Below, piece after piece: positions 18,233 to 27,062 of a DNA stretch of 64,000 nucleotides. Positions within the stretch are counted from its first letter, which is position 1. The number at the start of each line of letters is the position of its first letter. The position numbers and the translations under genes were made by a program. Below the pieces are notes generated by a model that was given only the letters and a program-made list of their open reading frames with translations, was not told the origin of the DNA and searched no databases. This stretch comes from Roseivirga sp. BDSF3-8 (GTDB taxonomy: Bacteria; Bacteroidota; Bacteroidia; Cytophagales; Cyclobacteriaceae), in assembly GCF_041449215.1 (NCBI RefSeq), contig NZ_JBGNFV010000001.1, forward strand, positions 3,923,001-3,987,000, given 5' to 3'.

Positions 18233-18803
18233 GGGGTGTATGGTAGGGTGCGTATCATATGATGGGTATGGTCTTAAATAATTTTTTATTAAGCAAATTG
18301 GTTTCGTCCATCTGGGACTGTTTTGCGGGTGGTGGCTACCGGGGTTTCGTCCTGCTGGGAGTGGTTTTTCAAAAGCATGGGGTCTATGAATGGTTTACTT
18401 GTTTAGAACCTCTTCCTTATTAGTGCGAAAGGATAAAAACCATCCATTACAAGTCCATTCCTGAAGAAACCTTCCTTATCAAACTATGAACTTACTCTAT
18501 AAACCCTACATAAGGCATCATATAGCCGGCGAGAGGTAGGAATTGTAGGATCTCATGCCATTTTTCTATGAATAATACCAATATGGAAGATGAAGGGTGG
18601 GTGACTAAAGCCTATGGAATAGGTACAGGATATCTATAGAAAAGGTATGGGATAGGTAAAGGCTGGTAAATGGGTATAATACAACTAATGGGAGAAAGGC
18701 TATGGGTTAAGTAGGGCTTATACTTGGTTGGGATCTTACTCTGAAGGTGATGAAAAGGGGGGTGGTGGTTACTTTTACGAGTACTAAAAAAGAGCGGAAC
18801 CTT
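18233..18803. other. Intergenic region without a clear gene
   Basis: About 570 bases. The right part is purine-rich with repeated GGTA/GGGTAT words, and there is no good reading frame. It may carry the promoter of the 18804 gene. Confidence 0.4.
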
Positions 18804-19727
18804 ATGGCAGTAATAGAAAGAAACCCTTGGATATCAGGTGCGAGCGGCATGGTGATGGACGAGGTCGTGTACCGGCAGCGGGCGGGCAAAACGATCTTAT
18901 CGGCAAAGCCACGGAAGTCTTTAAAGCCTGCTTCTGAAAAGCAGAAACAGCACAGGGAGCGATTCCGGGAGGCTTCCCGCTACGCTAAAGCGGCGGCTAA
19001 GCATGGGGTAAAAGGTGCTTTGTATGCGGAACAGGCTGACGGCTTTAACTCTGCTTATAATATCGCGCTGAAGGATTACCTGGTGGCCCCGGTGATACAT
19101 GGGTTTGACCTTAAGGGATTTAGAGGTCGCAAGGGTGACAGGGTGGGTATCTATGCAGAGGATAACTTCAGGGTGGCGGAGCTGAGGGTGTGGGTATTGA
19201 ACGCGGCGGGGGAGGTATTGACTACTGGGGAGGCGGAGGAGGTGATGAATAACAGGTACTTCAGTTACCGGGTACTCACAGGTATGCCAGCAGGAGAGGG
19301 CCTTACGCTGAGGGCGGAAGCAAAGGACCATGCGGGTAATGTGACGGTGCGCGAAGAAGCGATAGGGTGTTTTGAGCGGAGCAGGCCGACGCCGGTTATT
19401 CGGAAGATGGTGAATGGCTTTCTGATGCTGGCGGTGTTGCTGCTGACGGCTTGCGGTGGTGCCGGAAAGCCGATGACAACAGTGCAGGGGTATGCAGTGA
19501 GTTATATGTTTACCGGGGAGATGTATGATGAAGCACAGGGAGCTGAGGTGCAGACTGGACTGTTACTGATTAGAAGTACGCATACGCGTTTTTTCATCGG
19601 TACCCGAAAGCGAGACTGGTGCTGCAAGCATGAGGGGGATTTTGTCGTATGGGTAGGGGGGAGGTATTTTGACACTCTTACAAATAAAAGCCGCCCGCCT
19701 TTCGGCGAACGGCCCACATTAACCTAA
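18804..19727 (+). CDS. Hypothetical protein; DUF6266-like N-terminus and an internal lipoprotein-like segment
   Basis: About 307 residues from the ATG at 18804, which gives the clean N-terminus MAVIERNPWISGASGMVMDE. An earlier ATG at 18747 would add 19 residues. The first 200 residues (VVYRQRAGKTILSAKP, a basic stretch, then a beta-rich part ending VREEAIGCFER) resemble small Bacteroidota proteins with a Gly-Ser-Gly-rich start and an R-Q-R-G-K-T motif (DUF6266-like; resemblance only). Then comes MVNGFLMLAVLLLTACGG, a perfect lipoprotein signal in the middle of the frame. A Cys-containing tail (RKRDWCCKHEGDF) follows. The gene may be two genes joined, or an unusual membrane protein. The last 13 codons lie in the terminator of the convergent gene. 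Confidence 0.5.
   Translation: MAVIERNPWISGASGMVMDEVVYRQRAGKTILSAKPRKSLKPASEKQKQHRERFREASRYAKAAAKHGVKGALYAEQADGFNSAYNIALKDYLVAPVIHGFDLKGFRGRKGDRVGIYAEDNFRVAELRVWVLNAAGEVLTTGEAEEVMNNRYFSYRVLTGMPAGEGLTLRAEAKDHAGNVTVREEAIGCFERSRPTPVIRKMVNGFLMLAVLLLTACGGAGKPMTTVQGYAVSYMFTGEMYDEAQGAEVQTGLLLIRSTHTRFFIGTRKRDWCCKHEGDFVVWVGGRYFDTLTNKSRPPFGERPTLT
19680..19713 (-). terminator. Terminator of the flippase/STAS operon
   Basis: Read on the minus strand, arms GCCGTTCGCC and GGCGGGCGGC enclose GAAA and are followed by TTTTATTTGT, 31 bases after the flippase stop. It overlaps the 3' end of the plus-strand reading frame ending at 19727. Confidence 0.85.
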
Positions 19728-19743
19728 CCTAAACGCGAAAATA

Positions 19744-21003
19744 TTATATGGTCTTTCGTATGCGGATAAAGTAGAGCATCTGTATACTGAGTAGCACGGC
19801 CATGGAGATGATCTGGACCAGCAGTATCTGACCGAAGGAATCGTGAAACTCTGTATAAAGGGCCATCTGTACCACCGCTACACCGGCGGCGAGCATAACG
19901 GCAGGGTATTTATCGAGGGTAAGGCTGAGGTATATAAACATATTGGCCAGGGCAAACAGGCTGGTGGCGAGGGCGTACATCCAGAGGTAAGGGGCAATGG
20001 GAAGGTAGGCTTCTCCAAACAAAAGCGTGACGGCTACTTCCGGAAAGAGGTAACTTGCTGCCGTAGTGCCTACACAAAAGGCTGATATATAGGCTACATA
20101 CTGGTAGAAAGTCCCTAAAAAAGCTTCGCCACGCTTACGTTTGTTAAGGATACCAGGGACCATAATCATCACGACCATCCAGGTGATGAAGTATATCATG
20201 CGGCCTACCAGTGCCATAGAGGTATACAGACCGGCCATGGTTTGGTCAAAGTAGTGTTTAACGAGCAGCATATCTCCGTAGTTGATCATGATCTGTACTA
20301 CCTCATACCCGGCTGTAACGCTGAAGAAGGTAAGGATTCCCCTGCGTAATGCCGGTGATAGGGTGTATACTAAAGTAGGTTTGGGTAAGCGCCCGAGGTG
20401 GGTAAAGAGCAGCCCGGCACATACGGACAGTAGTATGGAAAAGGATATGCTCACGCCGGTGATATTCAGTGAAAGCACTAACACAATGGTGGTTAGGATG
20501 CGTGCGACCATTTCTGCCAGGTAGGAGCCTGACAGCATATAGAAGTGCTCTGAGGCCTGCAGGCTGCCGCGGCTCACGCTCATGGAAAAGTAGAGCGGAA
20601 GGCAAAGGGCAAAACTGCATAGTGAAAGTATCCCGTTCATGTGAAAGAATTTGCTCAGGGGAACAGAGAACAGGATGAGCAGCGAAGCACAGAGGATGCC
20701 GCTGTATATGGCTATCTTGCTTAACCAGTGGACGGAGGGACTTCTTTCTGTTTCGGGCAACTCTGCTTTGAACTTGGTGGTGGTGATCTGGAAGGTCATA
20801 CCCAGGAAGGAGAATACGAGCAGCAGGGTAATGAGCAGGCCTGCCACTGCAAACTCTCCTGGCCCCAGCCACCTGCCCAGCATAATATTATAGAGGTAGT
20901 TGCCACCGTTTACCACCATGGAGCTGAGCATAAACACTCTTGCAGGGCTAAATAGTGTGGCTGTAAGGCTGCCGATGTTACGTTTATTTGCTATAGAATA
21001 CAT
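19744..21003 (-). CDS. Polysaccharide flippase of the MOP/Wzx type
   Basis: A 419-residue integral membrane protein with about 12 predicted helices and few charged residues. The N-terminal helix pair (MLSSMVVNGGNYLYNIMLGR, WLGPGEFAVAGLLITLLLV) is the hallmark of the MATE/oligosaccharidyl-lipid/polysaccharide exporter superfamily, which flips lipid-linked glycans across the inner membrane. Its size and the position within a glycan locus suit this role. It overlaps the upstream STAS gene by 20 bases, so the pair is co-translated. A comparable flippase, PelG, works with a TPR/beta-barrel protein in the Pel system; here the TPR/barrel gene is transcribed divergently just upstream. Confidence 0.85.
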   Translation of the reverse strand: MYSIANKRNIGSLTATLFSPARVFMLSSMVVNGGNYLYNIMLGRWLGPGEFAVAGLLITLLLVFSFLGMTFQITTTKFKAELPETERSPSVHWLSKIAIYSGILCASLLILFSVPLSKFFHMNGILSLCSFALCLPLYFSMSVSRGSLQASEHFYMLSGSYLAEMVARILTTIVLVLSLNITGVSISFSILLSVCAGLLFTHLGRLPKPTLVYTLSPALRRGILTFFSVTAGYEVVQIMINYGDMLLVKHYFDQTMAGLYTSMALVGRMIYFITWMVVMIMVPGILNKRKRGEAFLGTFYQYVAYISAFCVGTTAASYLFPEVAVTLLFGEAYLPIAPYLWMYALATSLFALANMFIYLSLTLDKYPAVMLAAGVAVVQMALYTEFHDSFGQILLVQIISMAVLLSIQMLYFIRIRKTI

Positions 21004-21259
21004 GGCTGAAGTGGGTTTTGGTGATCAGATCTTTTACACGGGGGGCGTGGCAGTTGGTAAAGCGGACGCTTTTACCCATGCGCCGTAGTTTTACATATAA
21101 TACGATCAGTGAGTTGAAGGTGGCGAGGTTTATGGTGTCTACATCTTCAAGGTCTATTGTTATACTGCTTGACTCTCTGGAGCGGCTCACAATCACTTCG
21201 TTCAGATAGTCCATATCAGAGGGACGGTCGAGGGTAATGGCTTTTATTTCAAGATTCAT
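20984..21259 (-). CDS. STAS-domain protein
   Basis: A single-domain protein of 91 residues. The order ESSSITIDLEDVDTINLATF followed by NSLIVLYVKLRRMGKSVRF and CHAPRVKDLITKTHF is that of the STAS fold (anti-sigma-factor antagonist family): central beta strand, a loop before the second helix, then the last strand and helix. The usual phosphorylatable Ser is in the NLATF-N-S loop, but its identity is uncertain. Members act as phospho-switches that bind partner kinases or transporters. No partner anti-sigma factor is seen next to it. The 20-base overlap with the flippase gene suggests it controls this transporter. Confidence 0.75.
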   Translation of the reverse strand: MNLEIKAITLDRPSDMDYLNEVIVSRSRESSSITIDLEDVDTINLATFNSLIVLYVKLRRMGKSVRFTNCHAPRVKDLITKTHFSHVFYSK

Positions 21260-21492
21260 GTTCGTGGGTGTTTGATGTATGGTCGATATTACGGTGCTTT
21301 TCCCTCTTGTATTATATATAATAGGTTATATGCCGCACATCCGGGCCGGATGGTATAAAAGGGGCTTTAAGCTAACTTCAACAGGCGATTTTCCATTCGA
21401 CCTGTAAAAACTTCCATTCACCGCATTCCTGAAAATTCCTTTACGCTGTATCCTACTTTTATCATACCGAACGAAGAAAACCGGATATAGCT

Positions 21493-23559
21493 ATGAGAAA
21501 GCTTTGTACATCACTACTTACTATCTGCCTGAGCGCGATCCTGTACACTGCAGGAGCGCAGGATATGCATGAGGGTTTTGCCATGCTGGAGAAGGGGGAC
21601 TTTAAAAAGGCCGAGGCATTCTTCGGTAAGTTCCTGAGCCAACACCCTGGAAATAAAACGGCTACGATATGCTACGGGAGGGCTACTGGCCTGAATGGCA
21701 ATACTGAAAAGGCACTTGACTTGTTTGAGGGTCTGCTTGAGGAAAATCCTGAGGACATGGAAGTACTGTTGAACCAGGCGGAAGCACACTTATGGAACAA
21801 AGACGGTAAAAAGGCACTGGCTGCTTATGGTCATATACTGGAGAAAGAACCGGGGGCTTTTGCGGGCTATCTGGGCATGGCGAACAGTCATTCTATGCTG
21901 CAGGATTATGCAAGGGCTTATCATTTCATAAACCTGGCGCTGGCTGCTTCGCCGGGTAACGGACAGGCGGCTATTTCTAAGAAATTCATCATCCTGGGAT
22001 TTGCGGATCAGTTGGCTGCACAGAAGCAGGAGACTGACAGTGCTCTTGTGCTGCTCCAGGAAAATCTGCATGCTGACCCGGCTGACCAGCAGACTTTGCA
22101 ACTAAAGGCTACTGTACATCTTATCGCGGGAGAATTTGAGGAGGCTGAGAGGACATATGCTTCTTTGGAAAATAAGGAGGCTGCACTGAAAGGTCGCTCG
22201 GTGGCTCTGCACCTCCTGGAGGAAGATGCTGCCGCTCTGGATCTGGCGACGGAACTTAAAGGCTCTGCATGCACAGAGGATACGGGGAGCTGTCTGCAGG
22301 CTCAATTACATTATGTAACGGCTCTACTGTGGAATAACAAGCTGTCTGAAGCGGGCGAATATGCGGACTCTCTCTACAGACAATATCCTGAAGAGGATGA
22401 GATATTGGTGACTAAAGCACAGGTAGCGACTTACTTCGGTGATTTTAAGAAGGCGAATGGGCTGTTTGAGGCTTATCTGGAGGGTGACCCGGCTTCTTTT
22501 GCGGGTAACCTGGGTAATGCGGATGCGCTCCATGCGCTGGGTATGGACCAGCAGGCTTATGCTTATGGATTTAAAACGCTGCAGTACTATCCGGGCCAGA
22601 AAGATGCGGGTGCTTTTATCGAAAAGCTCAATGAGGTGCACAGCCCTAAGGCAGAAGGGTGGTATGAAAACGGTCAGTCGAGTGACGGCAGTTATAACCA
22701 CCGCGCCAGGCTAAGCGGGCAGTTCAGCCTGAACGGGCTTACTCATGTGCGAATGCATTATATGCATAATGAATACTTGTCTGAGAATAACAGGGGCGGT
22801 GTAAACGGGCAGGGTGTCTTTGGGGAGGTGCGCAGACAATTTGATAAGGGCATACAACTGAGAGCTAAGGTCGGCTATTATGTCCTGCAACCGGATAGCA
22901 GCGTTGCTGAAGATGAACACGATTCTGGTTACGGACATAGCCTGGCTGACATTTCGCTGCACTGGCAGCTAAGTAAGGTACAGAACCTTACGGTGGGCTA
23001 CTACTCGGAGGTGCAAGACTTTAACCAGGCACTGGTGGCTCAGGATCTTAAGGCGCATCACGTGGTGGTAAAGAATGCTATGTTCTGGAAAATACCCCGC
23101 CTGGGCTGGTATAGCGAAGCGTACACCAGCCGCTTTACGGATGGCAATAAACGCTTTCTCGCCTTTACTTCTGTATACCGAAACCTGACGAAAAAACCTT
23201 TGGTAAAGGCTGGGCTGAATTATCTGTTCATGTCTTTTGCTGAAACCAAACCCGAAAACTACTATAGTCCTAAAAGCTATCATCAACCGGAGCTTTTTGC
23301 AGGTCTTACGCATAGTGGTGACAAGTTTAAGCTACAGGTAGATGCGGCGGGTGGCCTGCAGTTCAGTGATGGTATTGAGCAACCTACCTGGCGTATAAAA
23401 GCGTCTGCTTCTCATACTTTCGGTAACCTGGAGGCGGAGTTGACGGCGGGACACAGCAGCATTTCGGCTGTATCGGTGGCTGGATTTTCTTATAGCCACA
23501 TAGGCGTAAGACTGGCCTACAGGCTCAGCCCCAAGCCCTTTTTCTTCGATAAACTGTAA
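21493..23559 (+). CDS. TPR plus beta-barrel outer membrane protein, candidate polysaccharide secretin
   Basis: The 688-residue product has a signal peptide (cleavage after YTAGAQ) and about ten tetratricopeptide repeats over residues 25-390 (GDFKKAEAFFGKFLSQHPGN, GNTEKALDLFEGLLEENPED, GEFEEAERTYASLENKE, GDFKKANGLFEAYLEGDPAS). A beta-rich C-terminal domain of about 300 residues shows alternating hydrophobic strands and aromatic belts, ending GVRLAYRLSPKPFFF. TPR plus barrel is the layout of polysaccharide exporters such as PelB, PgaA and BcsC, where the repeats guide a periplasmic modifying enzyme. It lies divergent from the STAS-flippase pair and is followed 37 bases later by a T9SS protein gene. 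Which polymer it exports is unknown; an alternative is an unrelated TPR-barrel family. Confidence 0.7.
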   Translation: MRKLCTSLLTICLSAILYTAGAQDMHEGFAMLEKGDFKKAEAFFGKFLSQHPGNKTATICYGRATGLNGNTEKALDLFEGLLEENPEDMEVLLNQAEAHLWNKDGKKALAAYGHILEKEPGAFAGYLGMANSHSMLQDYARAYHFINLALAASPGNGQAAISKKFIILGFADQLAAQKQETDSALVLLQENLHADPADQQTLQLKATVHLIAGEFEEAERTYASLENKEAALKGRSVALHLLEEDAAALDLATELKGSACTEDTGSCLQAQLHYVTALLWNNKLSEAGEYADSLYRQYPEEDEILVTKAQVATYFGDFKKANGLFEAYLEGDPASFAGNLGNADALHALGMDQQAYAYGFKTLQYYPGQKDAGAFIEKLNEVHSPKAEGWYENGQSSDGSYNHRARLSGQFSLNGLTHVRMHYMHNEYLSENNRGGVNGQGVFGEVRRQFDKGIQLRAKVGYYVLQPDSSVAEDEHDSGYGHSLADISLHWQLSKVQNLTVGYYSEVQDFNQALVAQDLKAHHVVVKNAMFWKIPRLGWYSEAYTSRFTDGNKRFLAFTSVYRNLTKKPLVKAGLNYLFMSFAETKPENYYSPKSYHQPELFAGLTHSGDKFKLQVDAAGGLQFSDGIEQPTWRIKASASHTFGNLEAELTAGHSSISAVSVAGFSYSHIGVRLAYRLSPKPFFFDKL

Positions 23560-23596
23560 ACCTACACAAGCCTTTTCTGAAAAAACACGATCGATT

Positions 23597-26035
23597 ATGA
23601 AGAAATTTATCTACACCCTCATTTTCAGTATGCTGAGTATAGCAGGGTATGCACAATACCAATACATGGGCACTTTTGATGCCAATGGTGTGCCTGATTA
23701 TCTCGACGGACGAGATCAGATTTCCGACAAATTGCTGGCTGATATAAGTGCCTCGCTTCCGGAATCGTACCCCGTACCTGAATACAATCCGCATTACATT
23801 TCCTCAGGATATGATACTGATATAAAGCTGCAGGAAACAGCTGATATATGGGTCACTTTTGTGAAAGAGGGTGCAGGCTATAAAAATGTATTGGGCTACT
23901 ACACGTATGATCTGTCTGCACCTTACACAACGTCGCCCGCTCAGGAAGATATCACGATTATCTTCCCGAATGTGTCGGAAGGAGGTAGCGGAGGCGGACT
24001 GTTTGTAGGCGACAGGGTGAAACTCGGCAGATTCCCTGCTAATACCGGGATAGGATGGGTGCTTATTGCGGATGGCTGGAAAGGGGCGGAGACGGGGGTT
24101 ACGGATGGGAACTGGGTGCTTTTCTCAAATCCTGATTTCAACCCGGAAAGTAATGAGAGCGACCGTTTTCATAATGTCTTGCTTCATGATGCGCAGGAGA
24201 ATGTTATTGTGTTAGGTTTTGAAGATATTCGAAGAGATCTGGCGAGTTGCGACCAGGACTTTAATGATGCTCTTTTTTATGTCACTGCTTCGACTGAAAC
24301 AGCGATTGTGACAAGTAACCTGACTCAGATAACTGATAGCAAGAGTGAGGTATCTTCAGGAAATAACGGGGGGCTGGAGAGTAACGGGGGGCTAGCTTCT
24401 GCTATTGCCAAAAGGAATTTTACCCGTAAAAAAGAGCAAAGCGAGAAGAATGAACGGAAGGTTCAGGCTAGATTCATCAAGGGGCTTAACAACCGTATGG
24501 AGGGTGATACGCGTCTTTCTGATTATCTGCCTGCAGAGGGTCTTTATGATAATGAAGTAGCCTACATGTCCAGTCCCGAAGACCTGGTACAGCTTACGAA
24601 TGCGACTGATGTATTCGCTATTGATTACTATGCGGATGAAAGCAGGGTATCCGCTGCACTGGCGCTGGAAACGGATGGAGAGGTGTATAACCACACAAAG
24701 GCTATCTGCGACAGGCTGAATGGCGGGGTGCTCTCTGATATCCGCTATGCCTCTCTTAACGGGGTAAAGGTGATTTACGCCCATATCGTGAACGGGGATG
24801 GTAATAGGGAGTACGCCTGCTGGTTTTCGATCAGGCAAAACGGAGGAGCTAATGAGGTGTACAGTCTGTGGGAACTGGACCGCTACCCGGCGGGGGATTA
24901 TCATAACTTTCAGATTTGGGCTTCCTCACCAGGCCGGGTATTCAGGATAGCGGGATACATTCTCGCTAAAGCGGGTGCAGAGGCAAGGTTACATCAGCCT
25001 CAAGGGCAGCATGTGCTACCGGCAGTATTTGTACAAAAAGGGGGCTATGAGGGTGGCAGACTTACCTTATCGATGAATAACAGCAGTGGTGCGGATCGTA
25101 TACACTTCCGTGCGAGGCTTAGAAGAACGGAGCTGGGTGCTGAGGAGCAGGTTTCATATATCATTCCTCTTTCCGGCCAGGCTGTGGAAACTGTAGAGGT
25201 GGACCTGGGGTATCTCTTTGACGTAGGATTCGAGATTAGCACTGATGGCGGTCAAACGAGTGACCATATGTACCTGGCGGATGGGGCCTGGGGTGTAGAT
25301 TATAACTCAGGGTGGAGCACTGTCCATTCGTTTGATATACGCCCTGTATCATCAGAGCCGATGGGGGGAGAGTATATGATAGAGCGAGGCTTCGAACTGA
25401 GGGGTAGAAGTACGGATGTGATCAATGTGTTCCGTAATCTGAAGGCGGGGCACAGTGTGGTTAATATTGAAGATTACCGAAGTCTGCGTTTTGATATTCG
25501 TGCTTCTCATCCGGTACAGGTGAGCCTGGTGTCGCCGGATCTGAAGGACTGGCAGAGTCGTTTTGTAAAGACGGTTGAAGCCTCTGCAAACAGGGTGACG
25601 GTGGTACTGGATCTGGCGTCTTTTCAGCAGGCAGATGGTGGTTCTGACGGGTTGCCCAAGGTTCTTCAGAGTATGGTGTTTTCTCACGTGCATAGTGAGG
25701 GGCAGTCTGAAGAGGTTGAAATGGAGGTGTCAGGGATCGCTTTCAGTAGTGAGCCTGCCCGTGCAGGGGGGCTTGAGGATGGTATTTGGTCAGATGAGCC
25801 GGGGATATATCCTAACCCTGCAGCTGACAGGGTCACTATACAACTGCCTGGGGAGCGTACCGGAGAGGGGACCATCACTATCTTAGATATGGGGGGTAAC
25901 GTAGTAAAAGAGTTTGAATACGGAAGAGATATGGAGGATGAGGTCTCGCTGGATCTGGAGCTGCCAGCGGCAGTCTATATGATAAGAGTAAGTGAAGTGA
26001 TGAATGTTTGGTTGAAAAGGCTTGTGGTAAGGTGA
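23597..26035 (+). CDS. T9SS type A secreted protein with a DUF4114-like domain
   Basis: 812 residues with a signal peptide (cleavage after GYAQY). Residues about 80-235 contain a DUF4114-like domain, marked by the Asp-rich end NVIVLGFEDIRRDLASCDQD followed by FNDALFYVTAS, a likely Ca2+ site. Beyond lie a long beta-rich middle with PQGQHVLPAVFVQKGGYEGG and a C-terminal T9SS sorting domain (about 735-812) with IYPNPAADRVTIQLPGERTG and a last strand ending KRLVVR. It should be secreted through the T9SS to the surface or medium. It starts 37 bases after the TPR-barrel gene, so it may be exported with, or bind to, the same surface polymer. Substrate binding is not shown. Confidence 0.85.
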   Translation: MKKFIYTLIFSMLSIAGYAQYQYMGTFDANGVPDYLDGRDQISDKLLADISASLPESYPVPEYNPHYISSGYDTDIKLQETADIWVTFVKEGAGYKNVLGYYTYDLSAPYTTSPAQEDITIIFPNVSEGGSGGGLFVGDRVKLGRFPANTGIGWVLIADGWKGAETGVTDGNWVLFSNPDFNPESNESDRFHNVLLHDAQENVIVLGFEDIRRDLASCDQDFNDALFYVTASTETAIVTSNLTQITDSKSEVSSGNNGGLESNGGLASAIAKRNFTRKKEQSEKNERKVQARFIKGLNNRMEGDTRLSDYLPAEGLYDNEVAYMSSPEDLVQLTNATDVFAIDYYADESRVSAALALETDGEVYNHTKAICDRLNGGVLSDIRYASLNGVKVIYAHIVNGDGNREYACWFSIRQNGGANEVYSLWELDRYPAGDYHNFQIWASSPGRVFRIAGYILAKAGAEARLHQPQGQHVLPAVFVQKGGYEGGRLTLSMNNSSGADRIHFRARLRRTELGAEEQVSYIIPLSGQAVETVEVDLGYLFDVGFEISTDGGQTSDHMYLADGAWGVDYNSGWSTVHSFDIRPVSSEPMGGEYMIERGFELRGRSTDVINVFRNLKAGHSVVNIEDYRSLRFDIRASHPVQVSLVSPDLKDWQSRFVKTVEASANRVTVVLDLASFQQADGGSDGLPKVLQSMVFSHVHSEGQSEEVEMEVSGIAFSSEPARAGGLEDGIWSDEPGIYPNPAADRVTIQLPGERTGEGTITILDMGGNVVKEFEYGRDMEDEVSLDLELPAAVYMIRVSEVMNVWLKRLVVR

Positions 26036-26056
26036 CTTGCCCTGCCTCTGCTGTTA

Positions 26057-26088
26057 AAGCCTGTCTGCTCTGCGGATGGGCTTTTTTT
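26057..26088 (+). terminator. Terminator after the T9SS protein gene
   Basis: The arms AAGCCTGTCTGC and GCGGATGGGCTT form a 12-pair stem (some G-U) with a TCT loop, followed by TTTTTGTTTTTG. The interval from here to 26269 holds nothing else recognisable. Confidence 0.9.
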
Positions 26089-26269
26089 GTTTTTGGAAAG
26101 GTGATAATGGCAGGTCAATCTTGTTTGGGAACAAGGTGCAGGGGACTTCCTGTGGTGAAACATAAGCCATTTATTACCGGCCTCTGAAGGCGGGTCCTCT
26201 GCCAGGAGTATGAGAGGAATTTGGTGGGGAATGGTTACTCCGGGGGGGGGGTAAAGTGAAGGATTGTTT

Positions 26270-26305
26270 TAAAATAGAAAGGGGAAAGGCACTTTTGCCT
26301 TTCCC
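26270..26305 (-). terminator. Terminator of the FIST-HK-LytTR operon
   Basis: Perfect arms GGGAAAGGCA and TGCCTTTCCC around CTTT (plus-strand order). On the minus strand the hairpin is followed by CCTTTCTATTTTAAAA and lies 32 bases after the response regulator stop. Confidence 0.85.
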
Positions 26306-26336
26306 ACCTTAATATGCTGAGTTTTATTTGATAAGG

Positions 26337-27062
26337 TTATATGGTGTTTAGCCGCTTAAGCAGGTTAGGCTTTTGTCCGCGGCTTATGGGAATGACCTGC
26401 TCTTTTATGAGGAGGTTGTTTTCTTCTATGTCTACTACCTTATCTATATTCACTATGTAGGAACGGTGCACTTTCACAAACTTTTGGGGATCCAGTTTCT
26501 CCTCTACGTTTTTAAAGGTGGTGTGTACCACGTATCCTTTTTGCTCGGTTTTAAAAACGGCATAATCTCCTTTTGCCTCTACATAGAGTATATCATCCAT
26601 GGCTACACGTACCAGTCGGGAGTTGCTTTTTATGAACAGGCTGGATTGGTTGAATACTCCTTCATCCTCTGCCTTAAGGTTTTTCAGATTTGCATGGTTC
26701 TGGACAGCGATCTCGATCCCTGCATTGATTTCCTTCATGCTGTATGGTTTCACAATATAGCCGTATGGGCTGTGTACAGCGGCTTTTTCTATTGTTTCCT
26801 TATCGGCAAAGGCGGTGGTGAAAATAAAGGGTATTTTATAATTATTTTTTAATTGTTCGGCTACCTCTATTCCTGATTTATCTCCTCTTAGCTGTATGTC
26901 GACAAGGGCAAGTTGAATATCTTTAGTTTCCAGTTCCTTTATGGCGACTTCATAACTATCGGCCACCCCTGCCACATTATGGTTCAGTATTTCAAGCATT
27001 TCGGAGAGTGAAGCTGCAATATTAGAGTCGTCTTCTATGATTAGTATATTGTATCCGTTCAT
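26337..27062 (-). CDS. LytTR-family response regulator
   Basis: A 241-residue regulator. The receiver domain (residues 1-120) has the acidic pair IIEDDSN at the N-terminus, the phospho-acceptor Asp at about 56 in LALVDIQLRGDKSG, and TTAFADKETIEKA with the conserved Thr. The C-terminal LytTR domain (about 140-240) shows DILYVEAKGDYAVFKT, FVKVHRSYIVNIDKV and LIKEQVIPISRGQK, the DNA-binding signature. It ends where the kinase gene begins (adjacent, one base apart in coordinates) and completes a FIST-kinase-regulator operon. LytTR factors bind direct repeats spaced about 12 bases; a candidate with such spacing is upstream of the TonB receptor at 1262, but a link is only speculative. Confidence 0.92.
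   Translation of the reverse strand: MNGYNILIIEDDSNIAASLSEMLEILNHNVAGVADSYEVAIKELETKDIQLALVDIQLRGDKSGIEVAEQLKNNYKIPFIFTTAFADKETIEKAAVHSPYGYIVKPYSMKEINAGIEIAVQNHANLKNLKAEDEGVFNQSSLFIKSNSRLVRVAMDDILYVEAKGDYAVFKTEQKGYVVHTTFKNVEEKLDPQKFVKVHRSYIVNIDKVVDIEENNLLIKEQVIPISRGQKPNLLKRLNTI

Noticed and set aside
8254-23559. A true Pel operon
   Set aside because: No PelD or PelE-like protein and no PelA deacetylase domain; the similarity is only functional by part.
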